Shown: piece after piece, positions 25,937 to 35,877 of the stretch
Numbering within the stretch: position 1 is the stretch's first letter
Layout: every line of letters starts with the position of its first letter
NCBI RefSeq assembly: GCF_019703515.2
Contig: NC_059393.1
Coordinates: 11,302,001 to 11,366,000, forward strand
Reading direction: 5' to 3'
Source: Myxocyprinus asiaticus
Lineage: Eukaryota; Chordata; Actinopteri; Cypriniformes; Catostomidae
DNA length: 64,000 bases
Translations under genes and position numbers: made by a program
Notes under the pieces: model-generated
Told to the model about the DNA's origin: nothing
Seen by the model: the letters and a program-made list of their open reading frames with translations, nothing else
Databases searched by the model: none

Positions 25937-26047
25937 CTTCTCATGGTAGGGTCCCAGAACGATCCATCCACAGAAGGTGTAGCCCAGGTAGATCATTCCC
26001 GCACAGCAACAGAAACGTAAGGCTGCTCGCATAGTGAGGATAAGCAC
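25937..26047 (-). CDS. mcoln2: mcoln2 exon: S4-S5 linker and TM5
   Basis: 37 codons, acceptor CAAAG, donor [24 protein letters not shown] then [19 protein letters not shown]. Compared with other mucolipins (A.LP.V.RFC), four residues around LP.V are missing, a 12-base in-frame loss. Confidence 0.9.
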
Positions 26048-26113
26048 CTTTGATGTCATAAAAACATTTATTAGGGCCATAATACATAATTAATGTAATG
26101 CAATAATGTAATG

Positions 26114-26300
26114 GGGCAATGGTGGCTCAGCGGTTAAGGCTCTGGGTTACTGACCAGAAGGTCCACAAGCCCCAGCACTGCCAAGATGCCACTGTTGGGC
26201 CCTTGAGCAAGGCCCTTGACCCTATCTGCTCCAGGGGTGCCGTATCATGGCTGACCCTGTACTCTGACCCCAGCTTAGCTGGGATATGTGAAAACAAATA
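26114..26300 (+). mobile_element. tRNA-derived SINE in an mcoln2 intron
   Basis: Head GGTGGCTCAGCGGTTAAGG resembles a Pol III A box and the next ~50 bases a tRNA body. The tail contains TTGGGCCCTTGAGCAAGG and AATAAATGTCACTG, typical of a widespread fish SINE family. It is a SINE, not a tRNA gene. Confidence 0.75.
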
Positions 26301-26591
26301 AATGTCACTGTATATATGCAAAAAATAATGTGTGACCAAAATAAAGGCTTCTATAAACACTGTTATATAACATCTTATCAATAAAACACACACACTTAAC
26401 CTTGTCATAAAAACTAGAGCTGGCAAGACTATCCTATGCAATTTACATGCATATTCTTTGTAGATGCTTTTGTACCAACCAACTCAAATATTAAAAAAAT
26501 GACTACACAATATATTTTATGCACAACTGTCACTACATAATGACGAGGTGGATTCTGCTAATTTATTTTTATTTTATTTATTTTTACTAAC

Positions 26592-26693
26592 ATTGTATTT
26601 TTGAAAGTATCCAAGATATTTGATGACCCCCACCCAGACCATTAATGTTGAAGTGCCCAAGAAGATACTGCACACATCATAGTTAGTCAGACT
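26592..26693 (-). CDS. mcoln2: mcoln2 exon: TM3-TM4 region
   Basis: 34 codons, acceptor CTTCCACAG, donor AAT|GTTAGT. Encodes [20 protein letters not shown] and [14 protein letters not shown], strongly conserved in the TRPML family. Confidence 0.92.
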
Positions 26694-26907
26694 CTGTGGA
26701 AGGAGAAGCAACAGGCATAATTGAGTAAATAGTCATTGAACTTTAATAATAATAATAATAAAAAGTTGAATGGCCATGCCTTAAATCCTCTTGCATCATA
26801 GTCCAAAATCCAAAGATTAACAAGTCTGCGTTTCTGAAAGTTAATGTGTCATATTGACTGCTGACCAATCCATCCATGCATCTATCATTTTGGCAAAATA
26901 AACCTAC

Positions 26908-27057
26908 TTTAGCCTGTATTTCCATTTTCAGTATTGATCCAATGATGGCCAAAACATCACTGATGATCACCAATATGTACCAGCCATTTAAGAATTCCCT
27001 TTGGTCATCGTCACACAATTTATGATTATAATTCTCAAGGCAGAATCTAGAAAACCG
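26908..27057 (-). CDS. mcoln2: mcoln2 exon: TM2-TM3 loop and TM3
   Basis: 50 codons, acceptor CTTTGCAG, donor AAA|GTAGGT. Contains REFLNGWYILVIISDVLAI and SILKMEIQAK. The frame reads on into the intron after the donor. Confidence 0.92.
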
Positions 27058-27254
27058 CTGCAAAGGGAGGAAATGTCATATGATTGGCAGGAAACACTGA
27101 CAGGGTATAAAATTATCAGAACAGTATGACTTCACATTGAGTCACTGCATGGCAGCACATCATAAACAAAGTGCTGTAGATTTAAAATGCTCAACAATGT
27201 ATGTGTAAAACCTGCATTCATAATATATATTTAAAAATAATTTGCGTATAATTG

Positions 27255-27960
27255 TGTTTAAAGAATAGTTCACCCAAAAATGAAAATTCTCTCATCATTT
27301 ACTCACCCTCATGCCATCCCAGATGTGTGAGACTTTCTTTCTTCAGCAGAACACAAAGATTTTTAGAAGAATATTTCAACTCTGTATGTCCATATAATGC
27401 AAGTCAACGGTGGCCAAAAGTTTGAAGCTTTAACTTTGAAGCAAATAAAGGCATCATAAAAGTAATCAATACAACTCCAGTGGTTAAATCCATGTCTTTA
27501 GAAGCGATATGATAAGTGTGGGTGAGAAATAAATATTTATTGTAATAAGTAATAATATTTAAGTCCTTTTTTACTACAAATCTCCACTTTCACTTCTACA
27601 TTCTTCTTCTTTAGTTTTTTGCCAATTCAAAATTCTCATGCATATCGCCACATACTGATGGGGCTGGTCAAAGGTGGAGATTTATAGTAAAAAAGTACTT
27701 ACATTTTGTTCTGTTTCTCTCCCACACCTATCATATCGCTTCTGAAGATATAGATTTAACCACTGGAGTCGTATGGATTATTTTTATGCTGACTTTGTGC
27801 TTTTTGGAGCTTTAAAGTTTTTGTAACCATTAACTTGCATTGTATGGACCTACAGAGCTGAAATATTCTTCTAAAAATCTTAATTTGCATTCTGCAGTAA
27901 AAAAAATAAAATAATAAATGTCATACACACCTGAGATGGCTGAGGGTGTTAGTTTAGATG
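27255..27960. mobile_element. hairpin MITE in mcoln2 intron, right end decayed
   Basis: Left end AATAGTTCACCCAAAAATG; the body contains two inverted blocks (CTCCAGTGGTTAAATC and AACCACTGGAGTCG; GGTGGAGATTTATAGTAAAA and its inverse). The right terminus near 27930-27960 is degraded. Confidence 0.7.
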
Positions 27961-28070
27961 GAGTGTAGCATGTCACACCACAGTCAACTGTCAACTTCCC
28001 AAAAGTATTTAAATGGCAACTACCCATTTGTAGTGAATTGGCAGGCTGATATTCTTTAAAGCAGCTTTAC

Positions 28071-28183
28071 CTGCAGTAATCTCACAGCAAGTATAATGGA
28101 ACGAGTGCAGAGCACGGCAGAGATCAGACAGACTGCAATAACAAAGCCATCAAAGATCAGAAGATAGTGTGTATTCTTCTGGG
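28071..28183 (-). CDS. mcoln2: mcoln2 exon: TM2
   Basis: Acceptor TTTTGCAG, donor CAG|GTAAAG. Encodes QKNTHYLLIFDGFVIAVC and CTRSIILAVRLLQ. Confidence 0.92.
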
Positions 28184-28302
28184 CTGCAAAAGACAACAGT
28201 GCTCCATCGATTAACTAAGTCCACAGATGATATTAAAAGCTGTTATTTATTACAATTAATCAACAACTGTAACTGAGCATTTACTGTAAGGTCTAACTCC
28301 AC

Positions 28303-28402
28303 CAGTTCCTGGTATCTCCCAGTTTTTGCACAGGCTACTAACGGCATCAAAATCAAGGGTCAGTTTCACCTTCCCAGTGTGGCAACTGTTATCAAAGACA
28401 AT
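28303..28402 (-). CDS. mcoln2: mcoln2 exon: luminal domain, second half
   Basis: 33 codons plus one base, acceptor TTTTTGCAG, weak donor ACTG|GTGGAG. IVFDNSCHTGKVKLTLDFD aligns to the mucolipin luminal segment IIFDNKAHSGKIKI. Confidence 0.88.
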
Positions 28403-28490
28403 CTGCAAAAAGTTAATTCATGGATTTATTTAGCAATATATTAATATTATTAAGAAATCGTTACTTTTTTTTATTTTTTATAAATCTTAC

Positions 28491-28587
28491 TTTGACAAAA
28501 AATGTGTAACAGTAGGGCAGCTCATGCGAGCAAACAGTTTGTAAATTGATTCTTTTGAGTGCAAAAGTAATCTCAATGTTGACAAGT
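28491..28587 (-). CDS. mcoln2: mcoln2 exon with mutated acceptor (AA for AG)
   Basis: Encodes LVNIEITFALKRINLQTV, CSHELPYCYTF, with donor AAA|GTAAGA. The frame joins the upstream exon correctly (AG + A = Arg), but the two bases before the exon (28589-28588) read AA on the minus strand (TACAA|ACTTGTC). No other AG lies close enough to replace it without losing residues. Confidence 0.85.
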
Positions 28588-28716
28588 TTGTATTTCAAAC
28601 AAAATCAGAACACATGAGCCATTTGTGATGCTTTTCACATTTCAAGATAATTAACAAAGCACTATTGTTTCTCTTGCTAAGCTTAAATGTTTTTGTTATC
28701 GTTTACGTGTCCAAAC

Positions 28717-28795
28717 CTATAAAAGTCCAGCTCGAAAAATGATGTATTGTTCGTTCTCCATGTTGCAGCAGATTTTGGATCAAGAGTCAAGCAAA
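28717..28795 (-). CDS. mcoln2: mcoln2 exon: luminal domain, short
   Basis: Excellent acceptor (TTTTTGTCTGTTCCAG). Encodes VCLTLDPKSAATW and NNTSFFELDFYR. The donor TATAG|GTTTGG is weak. Confidence 0.82.
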
Positions 28796-28899
28796 CTGGA
28801 ACAGACAAAAATGGACAGTTTATGCACAATGATAGATATATGCATCATTTCACATTTTGAGTAAAATCTAAGTGGTGTTTGCCCACATAAACGTTACTG

Positions 28900-29430
28900 C
28901 CACAGTAACCAGCCTGATCTCATGAAAATTATGTGACCATGGAAGCATTTTTGCTAAATGAAATTACGTGCTTCATAACACGTTTTGCTGCAGTTTCCCT
29001 TAAAATGTCCAGCGGGGGGAGCCAAAAGCGAGTGAAATGGTATTGTAATCAGATGAGGTTAAGATGAATGTTAAATGGAGGTTAATAAGCAAAATGTACC
29101 TCTCTAACCTAAAACTTTAACTAAACCTATATAATAGTGTCCTAAAAGCAAATGAGAGTTAAACAAAACAGACATACTTACCCTAAACCAATACATAAAT
29201 CTAACCAATAGTGTCATGAAAGCAATAGGACATGAAAAGCAAGTTTTCTGAAGCAACCACATCATTTGGTCTTACGTGTCAGCTTGCTTGTTTGGCTGGG
29301 CTTGAGGCTCGACCTTCCGAGTCCAAAGTCCATCAATCTATCAGGTGAGCTACCGCAGAAGCGAATCACATTGGAATAAATGTGTAAATGCAGATGTGTC
29401 TGTTATAAAAGTGTTAAAATGTAGAGTTTT
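28900..29430. repeat. probable dispersed repeat in mcoln2 intron
   Basis: Begins ACCAGCCTGATCTCATGAAA, followed by repeated ACTAAACC and CCTAAAACTTTAAC words and a G/C-rich tail (GGTGAGCTACCGCAGAAGCG). It looks like a dispersed fish repeat; the family is not identified. Confidence 0.35.
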
Positions 29431-29757
29431 TCAAGTTATGTTTTAGAGTAACAGTTTTTCGATATCATAACATACTGTATTAGTGTGTGAGTAACAGAGC
29501 GAAAAATAAGTGTATACAGTATCAAGTCATTATCAGCCGTTGTACTTGTGATTTGTGTGAAAGTGAATAAAACGAACAGTTGTTGTAGCGCCTCAAAACT
29601 GCGGCAAAACGTAGAACGGGACATTAAAAGTAAGTTTGCAAAAATGTACTGTATATTAACGTTCATTCTATGAGACTAGGTTGATGTTAACAGGTGGATG
29701 TTTGCTAGGGCATTGCTACAGTATGGGACTGTTAAGGTGTTGAGGTAATTGAATGAC

Positions 29758-29911
29758 CAGTTTCAAGTTGGGCATCAATATCATAGGATTCCTCAGAGGG
29801 CACCACGCTGCCTCTCTTGTAGCTCTCTTTACAAATGATCATGGGCAGAAATGTTCCATTCTCCTCAGCATAGCTAACAGGATCCACAGACAGGTTTCCT
29901 AACTGGGAATA
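29758..29911 (-). CDS. mcoln2: mcoln2 exon: luminal loop
   Basis: Acceptor CTACAACAG. Encodes YSQLGNLSVDPVSYAEENG, CKESYKRGSVVPSEE and YDIDAQLET. The donor CTG|GTCATT is far from consensus, so splicing may be impaired. Confidence 0.82.
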
Positions 29912-30046
29912 CTGTTGTAGGGATAGATATAGTAAATGTTAAATTGTGTATGATTACTTTAAATTGTCCAACTAAACATTTATCGGAAAAAAAAATCCGC
30001 CACAGCCATCTGTGCCCCTGGCTTGTGGACCACCTCGAACTTAAAA

Positions 30047-30256
30047 GGCTTGTTGTTGAGAAAGGTCAACAAAGAATGGCCAGACTGGTTTGAACTGGCA
30101 AAGTCTACAGTAACTCAGATAACTGCTCTGTACAATTGTGGTGAGACGAATATCATCTCAGAATGCAATTATGAGATGCGGGTTGGCGCTGTTTTGGCAG
30201 CATGAGGGGGAACTACACAATATTAGGCAGGTGATTTCAATGTTGTGGCTGATCGG
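30047..30256 (+). mobile_element. Tc1 fold-back family, solo right arm in mcoln2 intron
   Basis: Transposase fragment (NKEWPDWFELAKSTVTQIT) and terminus ATGTTGTGGCTGATCGGTG. The frame at 30023-30205 belongs to it. Confidence 0.75.
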
Positions 30257-30340
30257 TGAATAATAAATGCTGATAAAGCGATGGAAAAGGAAACTAAGAG
30301 ATGGAGAAAACAGCCAGATGGATGAAAGGTAAATACAAAC

Positions 30341-30514
30341 CTGATCTATGACATAATATAAACTATTGTACACATTCTGTTTGGTGTAGACAGCAATACT
30401 GCAGTCATCTTCATCCACGCCACTATAGCTCTTCAGAAACAAATTCTTAAACGCCATCAGGTTCTCCTACTTGTAGGATACCACAAACTGGTTGTTTAGT
30501 CCAAATAGTATGAG
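30341..30514 (-). CDS. mcoln2: mcoln2 exon: end of TM1 and start of luminal domain, with in-frame TAG
   Basis: Acceptor CTTTTTTTAAG, donor CAG|GTTTGT; 58 codons in phase. LILFGLNNQFVVSYK, then TAG (30469-30467), then ENLMAFKNLFLKSYSGVDE. In relatives the stop position is Glu or Asp (FKEEN, FKEDN), so a single GAG to TAG change explains it. The ATG after the stop is unlikely to serve as a start, since it would lose TM1. Confidence 0.88.
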
Positions 30515-31458
30515 CTTAAAAAAAGTTAAGAAGGAGATTTCCCAAAAGATATCTTATACAGTATGATTACAGTAGATAATTATTACAAGACAAAATTACC
30601 ACAATTGTCACACTGTAGGACCATTTAAAATAACTAGTGATGGCAAAAAATTGTTTAGAAATAGTAAAAATAAAAAACACTCACACTTTCCCTTAAACAG
30701 ATCTGTAAATTTTGACCTACAATCTTGCATAAAAATAGTTAATGCACCTGTCAATTAGAAAAATAAACATTTTCACAAATATTCACATTTGCTGAGCAGG
30801 TATATACTGTAGATATTAATCTAATCTGGAGTACATTCTCATAAAAAAATAAAAAATAAATAATTAAAGAAAATAGATTTAAAGCTTGATAAGTTTTGAA
30901 TATGACACCAAAATATATTGAGCACTGACAGATGGTAACTCAACTTTAGGTGACATATTGATCATGTGACAGGGTTCTGTTTCAGATAAGGAAGATGGTA
31001 GGGGTCGATGCACCAAAATGAAAACAGTTCTGCTCTGTTCCACAATGTATTTTTAAATTTAACTGAGCCTTTATAAATAATTGCAAGTATGCATTGCACA
31101 GTGGACTACATGTTCCTGTCAAACACTAACAGGGGTTCAAGTCCAAGGCTGTAGTTGTATGTTCAAAAAACACTGACAGTTGATGTTGACATGCTGTCAT
31201 TTGTTGACAGACTTGAAGAACTTGGTATTAAAGCACAAGTTTAAAAAAAAAAAATCCTCGAACGTACTGACATAGAATTTTTGCTCTGCAGTGTCATGAA
31301 TATTATAAGGCCTCAGATGTTATTGCAACAAAACAACTTTAACACCTAATGAATTCTATATTAAGCTCATTTAATCTATCTACGCTTTTTAGTAAAAAAT
31401 AGTTATATTACAATTTCTGCAAAACTTGATTTTATTTTTTTATTTTTTTCAAACTTAC

Positions 31459-31508
31459 CTTGGCACATCAACCCCAACGCTTTGGCAGTACCTATCAGAC
31501 AACTCCAT
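31459..31508 (-). CDS. mcoln2: putative mcoln2 start exon
   Basis: ATG at 31508 opens MELSDRYCQSVGVDVP and ends at a strong donor AG|GTAAGTTTG. A three-codon upstream ORF (ATG GAG CTA TAG, ATG at 31564-31562) lies just before it. Position and donor fit a first coding exon, but the short N-terminus is not conserved enough to confirm. The exon that should follow (cytosolic N-terminus and TM1) was not found between 31458 and 30515. Confidence 0.45.
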
Positions 31509-32261
31509 GTCAGTTGTTATCTTGCTTGGCCTTCCTTCACTAAAGACAGCACCTATAGCTCCATGGACAGCACAGCTGAAGCGCGTCCAACAGGAGACAC
31601 GCCCATCGACCAATCAAGAACGAGGAAGTTTATCGGTAGGCGTATAAAAAATAAAAGGTCTTACAGTTCATTTCAGTCGACTTCTGATGAAATGTCACAA
31701 TGGGTCAATTAGGGAAAGTTTTTAAATTGAGCCACATTTGAAACTGCTCTGCCTAAACAAACAGACCATCTGATATTTTTATACATACAACAAATGTGCT
31801 TTTAAGTACAAAGTCAAAATATGTCCCAAACCCTTTCAGTTTTACCTTCTTTACCCTTAAGAATCCACAGTATATATGTTTAACTTTTCTTTTCTTTTTC
31901 TTACAAATATCATAAATTTTGCAAGTAACACTACTTAACATGAATTAACCTTGTCATGTTATGAAAAAAGGTCAAGTTATCTGATATTTTTATTATAAGG
32001 AATTGTAGTTTAGGAACTTTAGAAGTCCTCTCAGTTATCTCAATCTTAATTTTTATGGTTTTGATCTGAATGTTGGTTACACCACATTGACTTTTCAGTA
32101 AATTGATTTGCTAGACAAAAGTTTTGTAAAATGTTAATATTTCAACTCTACACCTACTTATTCTTTGAATAAGATGATAATAAAAGATTAGGCCAAACTA
32201 CTTATTAAAGTTTTTTCTCCCAAAAATTTGAGCCATCTAAAAAGACGTTTACTTCTTTAGA
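31509..32261. other. mcoln2 upstream region, no gene seen
   Basis: About 130 bases upstream of the putative ATG are G/C-richer (GGACGCGCTTCAGCTGTG on the minus strand), a possible promoter or 5' UTR. Beyond that it is A/T-rich with no coding signal. Confidence 0.4.
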
Positions 32262-32845
32262 CTTTTGCATGGGAGGTGGGCGCGCTAACAAGGAGGCTAA
32301 AGGTTACAGCCCCTAGCTTGCCTCTTGAGGCCAGGGGAGTGAGGTTTACACATACCATACAACTATCATGTACTAGCTGGCTCCCGTTACACTCACCCCC
32401 CTAAACCTCACTCCCATTCTGGTCACAGCACCACTGTAACCGGTTCTGATTGACATGCTCTGAGCGGGATTCGAACCGACATTAGCCGGCATTGGAGACG
32501 GGCGTGCTAATAAGTAGGCAAAAGGCTACAGCCCCTAGTATGACTCTTGAGGCCAGGGGAGTGAGGTTTACACATACCACACAGTTATCATGTACTAGCT
32601 GGCTCCCGTTACACTCACCCCCCTAAACCTCACTCCCATCCGAGTCAAGGCACCACTGTAACCTGTCCTGCTCAACAGAGCGGGATTCGAACCGATGTCA
32701 GCCAGCATGGGAGGCGGGCACTCTAAGGAGGAGGCTAAAGGCTACAGCCCCTAATGTCAATTGCTAGTACGCCTCTTGAGGCCAGGGGAGTGAGGTTTAC
32801 ACATACCATACAGCTGTCACGTACCAGCTGGCTCCTGTTACATAC
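32262..32845 (-). repeat. tandem array of a tRNA-like SINE, about 2.6 units of 222-229 bp
   Basis: The block GAGGCCAGGGGAGTGAGG recurs near 32327, 32549 and 32778, and GCGGGATTCGAACCGA near 32466 and 32691. On the minus strand each unit carries GGTTCGAATCCCGCT (Pol III B-box/T-loop type), and two of them GTTAGCGCGCC or its variant, resembling a tRNA head. Units differ by scattered substitutions. Confidence 0.75.
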
Positions 32846-33179
32846 GCAGTTAATATGCACATCGTTTTGCCAGTATGTATCTAACTCTACACGTTAGCTC
32901 ACGATCAAACAGTTGTAAAGTTATTATGCAGGATGCTATGTGAAATAATATATTTTTCTATTTATTATGCTGTGACGAGAGGCCCTCCCTTAAAATCTTT
33001 ATCATATTTGCCATGCAGATAAATGAGCGACAACAGAGAAAACAATTCAATATGGTATATGATACTGTACTTATATAACTAAACCATACACTATGCGTCT
33101 CAGACACGGTGAATTTTAAATTCTAAAAATGACTGTCAAGTATCATTAAGTCTAAAATCTGACAACTCATTAAAGTATT

Positions 33180-33246
33180 AAAATGACTAATTTATATCAA
33201 TATATTGAATTATGAATTCAATATATTGATATAAATTAGTCATTTT
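33180..33246. repeat. perfect 32-bp inverted repeat with 3-base loop
   Basis: 33180-33211 is the exact reverse complement of 33215-33246, separated by ATG. The arms are A/T-rich and contain ATCAATATATTGA, itself palindromic. There is no coding or transposon-end similarity that I recognise. Confidence 0.95.
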
Positions 33247-33659
33247 CGGTTCCACAGTCAATAAGCAGCATCATAGAGACCACTCAGAGACCTTTTACAC
33301 ATTAACGTAATGTTATCACAGAGGGGTTGCTATTTGTAGGTCTACCCTGGGCGCTTTGCTCAAAGTGAGCTAAAAATAAAAATGCCTGTATTTTGAATTT
33401 CTGATTTGTGAATTTCATTAGCACTTCACAGCCACTGTAGGACTATCATAAATATTTGGATTAATAGACACAATACAATTTATGCAAGTTTAGTGCAATT
33501 TATTTCTCATTCAAACCTGCACACATCTATATTAGAGTCATACTAGTTCAGGTGAGCAGTTAAATTAATTAAGTTTAGTTAATTAGCAATCAGTTAAAAG
33601 TTTAAAACACAAAAAGTTAAATCACCAGTTATCGGCCGAATTTAAAAGTACACCATTCA

Positions 33660-33699
33660 TACACACACACACACACACACACAAACAAACACACACACT
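33660..33699. repeat. (AC)n microsatellite
   Basis: About twenty AC/AA dinucleotides with an AAAC interruption. Confidence 0.95.
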
Positions 33700-33955
33700 G
33701 TGGACTAATTGCAAAAAAACTGGTCTATTCTTTTCAGAACCCCAGTTTAATTTTCAATTTATGCACCACCCTAATTGTTTCATTGAATATCTCGACCACT
33801 GAGTGGACTAGAAGCTCAATCAGTCATTAGAAAGCTGAGATACTCATCTTTGCAACAATATACCATTTTATCATCAATAGTCGAAAACATATTTTTATAA
33901 TGATTTGTTTAGCATGCTTTTCCTGCTGGATGGCATATTTTGTTCTGGACATCTA

Positions 33956-35559
33956 CAGTGCATCTGGAAAGTATTCACAGCACTTCACTTTTTCCACATT
34001 TTGTTATGTTACAGCCTTATTCCAAAATGGATTAAATTCATTATTTTCCTCAAAATTCTACAAACAATACCCCATAATGACAACGTGAAAGAAGTTTGTT
34101 TGAAATCTTTGCAAATGTATTAAAAATAAAAACCGAAAAAAAATCACATGTACATAAGTATTCACAGCCTTTGCCATGACACTCAAAATTGAGCTCAGGT
34201 GCATCCTGTTTCCACTGATCATCCTTGAGATGTTTCTACAACTTGATTGGAGTCCACCTGTGGTAAATTCAGTTGATTGGACATGATTTGGAAAGGCACA
34301 CACCTGTCTATATAAGGTCCCACAGTTAACAGTGCATGTCAGAGCACAAACCAAGCCATGAAGTCCAAGGAATTGTCTGTAGACCTCCGAGACAGGATTG
34401 TATTGAGGCACAGATAAATTTCTGCAGCATTGAAGGTCCCAATGAGCACAGTGGCCTCCATCATCCATAAATGGAAGAAGTTTGGAACCACCAGGACTCT
34501 TCCTAGAGCTGGCAGCCCGGCTAAACTGAGCAATCGGGGGAGAAGGGCCTTGGTCAGGGAGGTGACCAAGAACCCGATGGTCACTCTGACAGAGCTCTAG
34601 TGTTTCTCTGTGGAGAGAGGAGAAGCTTCCAGAAGAACTACCATCTCCGCAGCACTCCACCAATCAGGCCTGTATGGTAGAGTGGCCAGACGGAAGCCGC
34701 TCCTCAGTAAAAGGCACATGACAGCCCGTCTGGAGGACTCTCAGACCATGAGAAACAAAATTCTCTGGTCTGATGAAACCAAGATTGAACTCTTTGGCCT
34801 GAATGGCAAGCATCATGCCTGGAGGAAACCAGGCACTGCTCATCACCTGGCCAATACCATCCCTACAGTGAAGCATGGTGGTGGCAGCATCATGCTGTGG
34901 GGATGTTTTTCAGCGGCAGGAACTGGGAGACTAGTCGGGATCGAGGGAAAGATGAATGCAGCAATGTACAGAGACCTCCTTGATTAAAACCTGCTCCAGA
35001 GCACTCTGGACCTCAGACTGGGGCGAAGGTTCATCTTCCAACAGGACAACGACCCTAAGCACACAGCCAAGATAACAAAGGAGTGGCTACGGGACAACTC
35101 CGTGAATGTCCTTAAGTGGCCCAGCCAGAGCCCAGACTTGAACCCGACTGAACATCTCTGGAGAGATCTGAAAATGGCTGTGCACCGACACTCCCCATCC
35201 AACCTGATGGAGCTTGAACGGTCCTGCAAAGAAGAATGGGAGAAACTGCCCAAAAACAGGTGTGCCAAGCTTGTAGCATCATACTCCAAAAGACTTGAGG
35301 CTGTAATTGGTGCCAAAGGTGCTTCAACAAAGTATTGAGCAAAGGCTGTGAATACTTGCGTACATGTGTTAGTTTTAAAAAAAATAATAATAATTTTAAT
35401 TAATTTGCAAAGATTTCAAACAAACTTTTCATGTTGTCATTATGGGGTATTGTTTGTAGAATTGATGAAAATAATGAGTTTAATCCATTTTGGAATAAGG
35501 CTGTAACATAACAAAATGTGGAAAAAGTGAAGCGCTGTGAATACTTTCTGGATGCACTG
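33956..35559 (+). mobile_element. full-length Tc1-like transposon (family 1), inactive
   Basis: Terminal repeats of about 190 bp (CAGTGCATCTGGAAAGTATT; right end the inverse), TA duplication at 33954-33955 and 35560-35561. The transposase starts at 34358 ([14 protein letters not shown]). It breaks at a TAA created by an 18-base deletion, resumes at [17 protein letters not shown], stops at TAA near 34985, and resumes to AKGASTKY at 35337. Catalytic parts [15 protein letters not shown] and NPTEHLW are still readable. The second copy of this family is at 47401-49013. Confidence 0.93.
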
Positions 35560-35877
35560 TAACATATTACATTAGATTATTTAACCAAGCAAGCTCACAG
35601 ACAAGTATAAAATGGCAAAACAATTTTAGACAACTGCCTAGGGTAAAATAAGTTTTTAGCTATTTGGGGCTTACGGCAGCAATGATTGGTGCATAAAAGA
35701 GAAGTGTGTATTTGATATTTCATTTTGCGATTCTTTTGAAAATCTTTCAAACTGTGGGATTAAGGCAACAAAATAAACCGTACAGTCACATGATAGTCAT
35801 TTAATATATGACTAGTCCATTTAAGTGCCATTGTAAGACTTTTGTATTCATATTAATATTTCTACCCCATTACTTTT

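Larger units (their letters stand above)
24038..31508 (-). pseudogene. mcoln2: mucolipin-2 (TRPML2) gene, probably disabled
   Basis: TRPML2 is a six-TM endolysosomal cation channel. Found, 5' to 3': putative start exon 31459-31508, then 30341-30514, 29758-29911, 28717-28795, 28491-28587, 28303-28402, 28071-28183, 26908-27057, 26592-26693, 25937-26047, 25299-25505, 24038-24319. Apart from the 5' end, frames join correctly across every junction. The pore filter NGDD and [15 protein letters not shown] and [13 protein letters not shown] are present. [22 protein letters not shown] and SLVNGDD match mammalian MCOLN2 better than MCOLN1 or MCOLN3, and lpar3 lies next door as in human. Damage: TAG at 30467-30469, acceptor AA instead of AG at 28588-28589, a four-residue loss before S5, no clear TM1 exon, and several weak donors. 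Either a recent pseudogene or a gene damaged in this individual or assembly. Confidence 0.85.

Noticed and set aside
24038..31508. Calling the channel mcoln1 or mcoln3
   Set aside because: [20 protein letters not shown] and YSGVDEDD agree with MCOLN2 where MCOLN1 and MCOLN3 differ.
32262..32845. tRNA genes or a CRISPR-like array in the tandem repeat
   Set aside because: The units are 222-229 bp with only tRNA-like boxes and no complete cloverleaf; the array has no repeat-spacer structure.
33180..33246. microRNA precursor at the palindrome
   Set aside because: A perfect 32-bp stem with a three-base loop lacks the bulges and loop size of a normal precursor, and I have no expression evidence.
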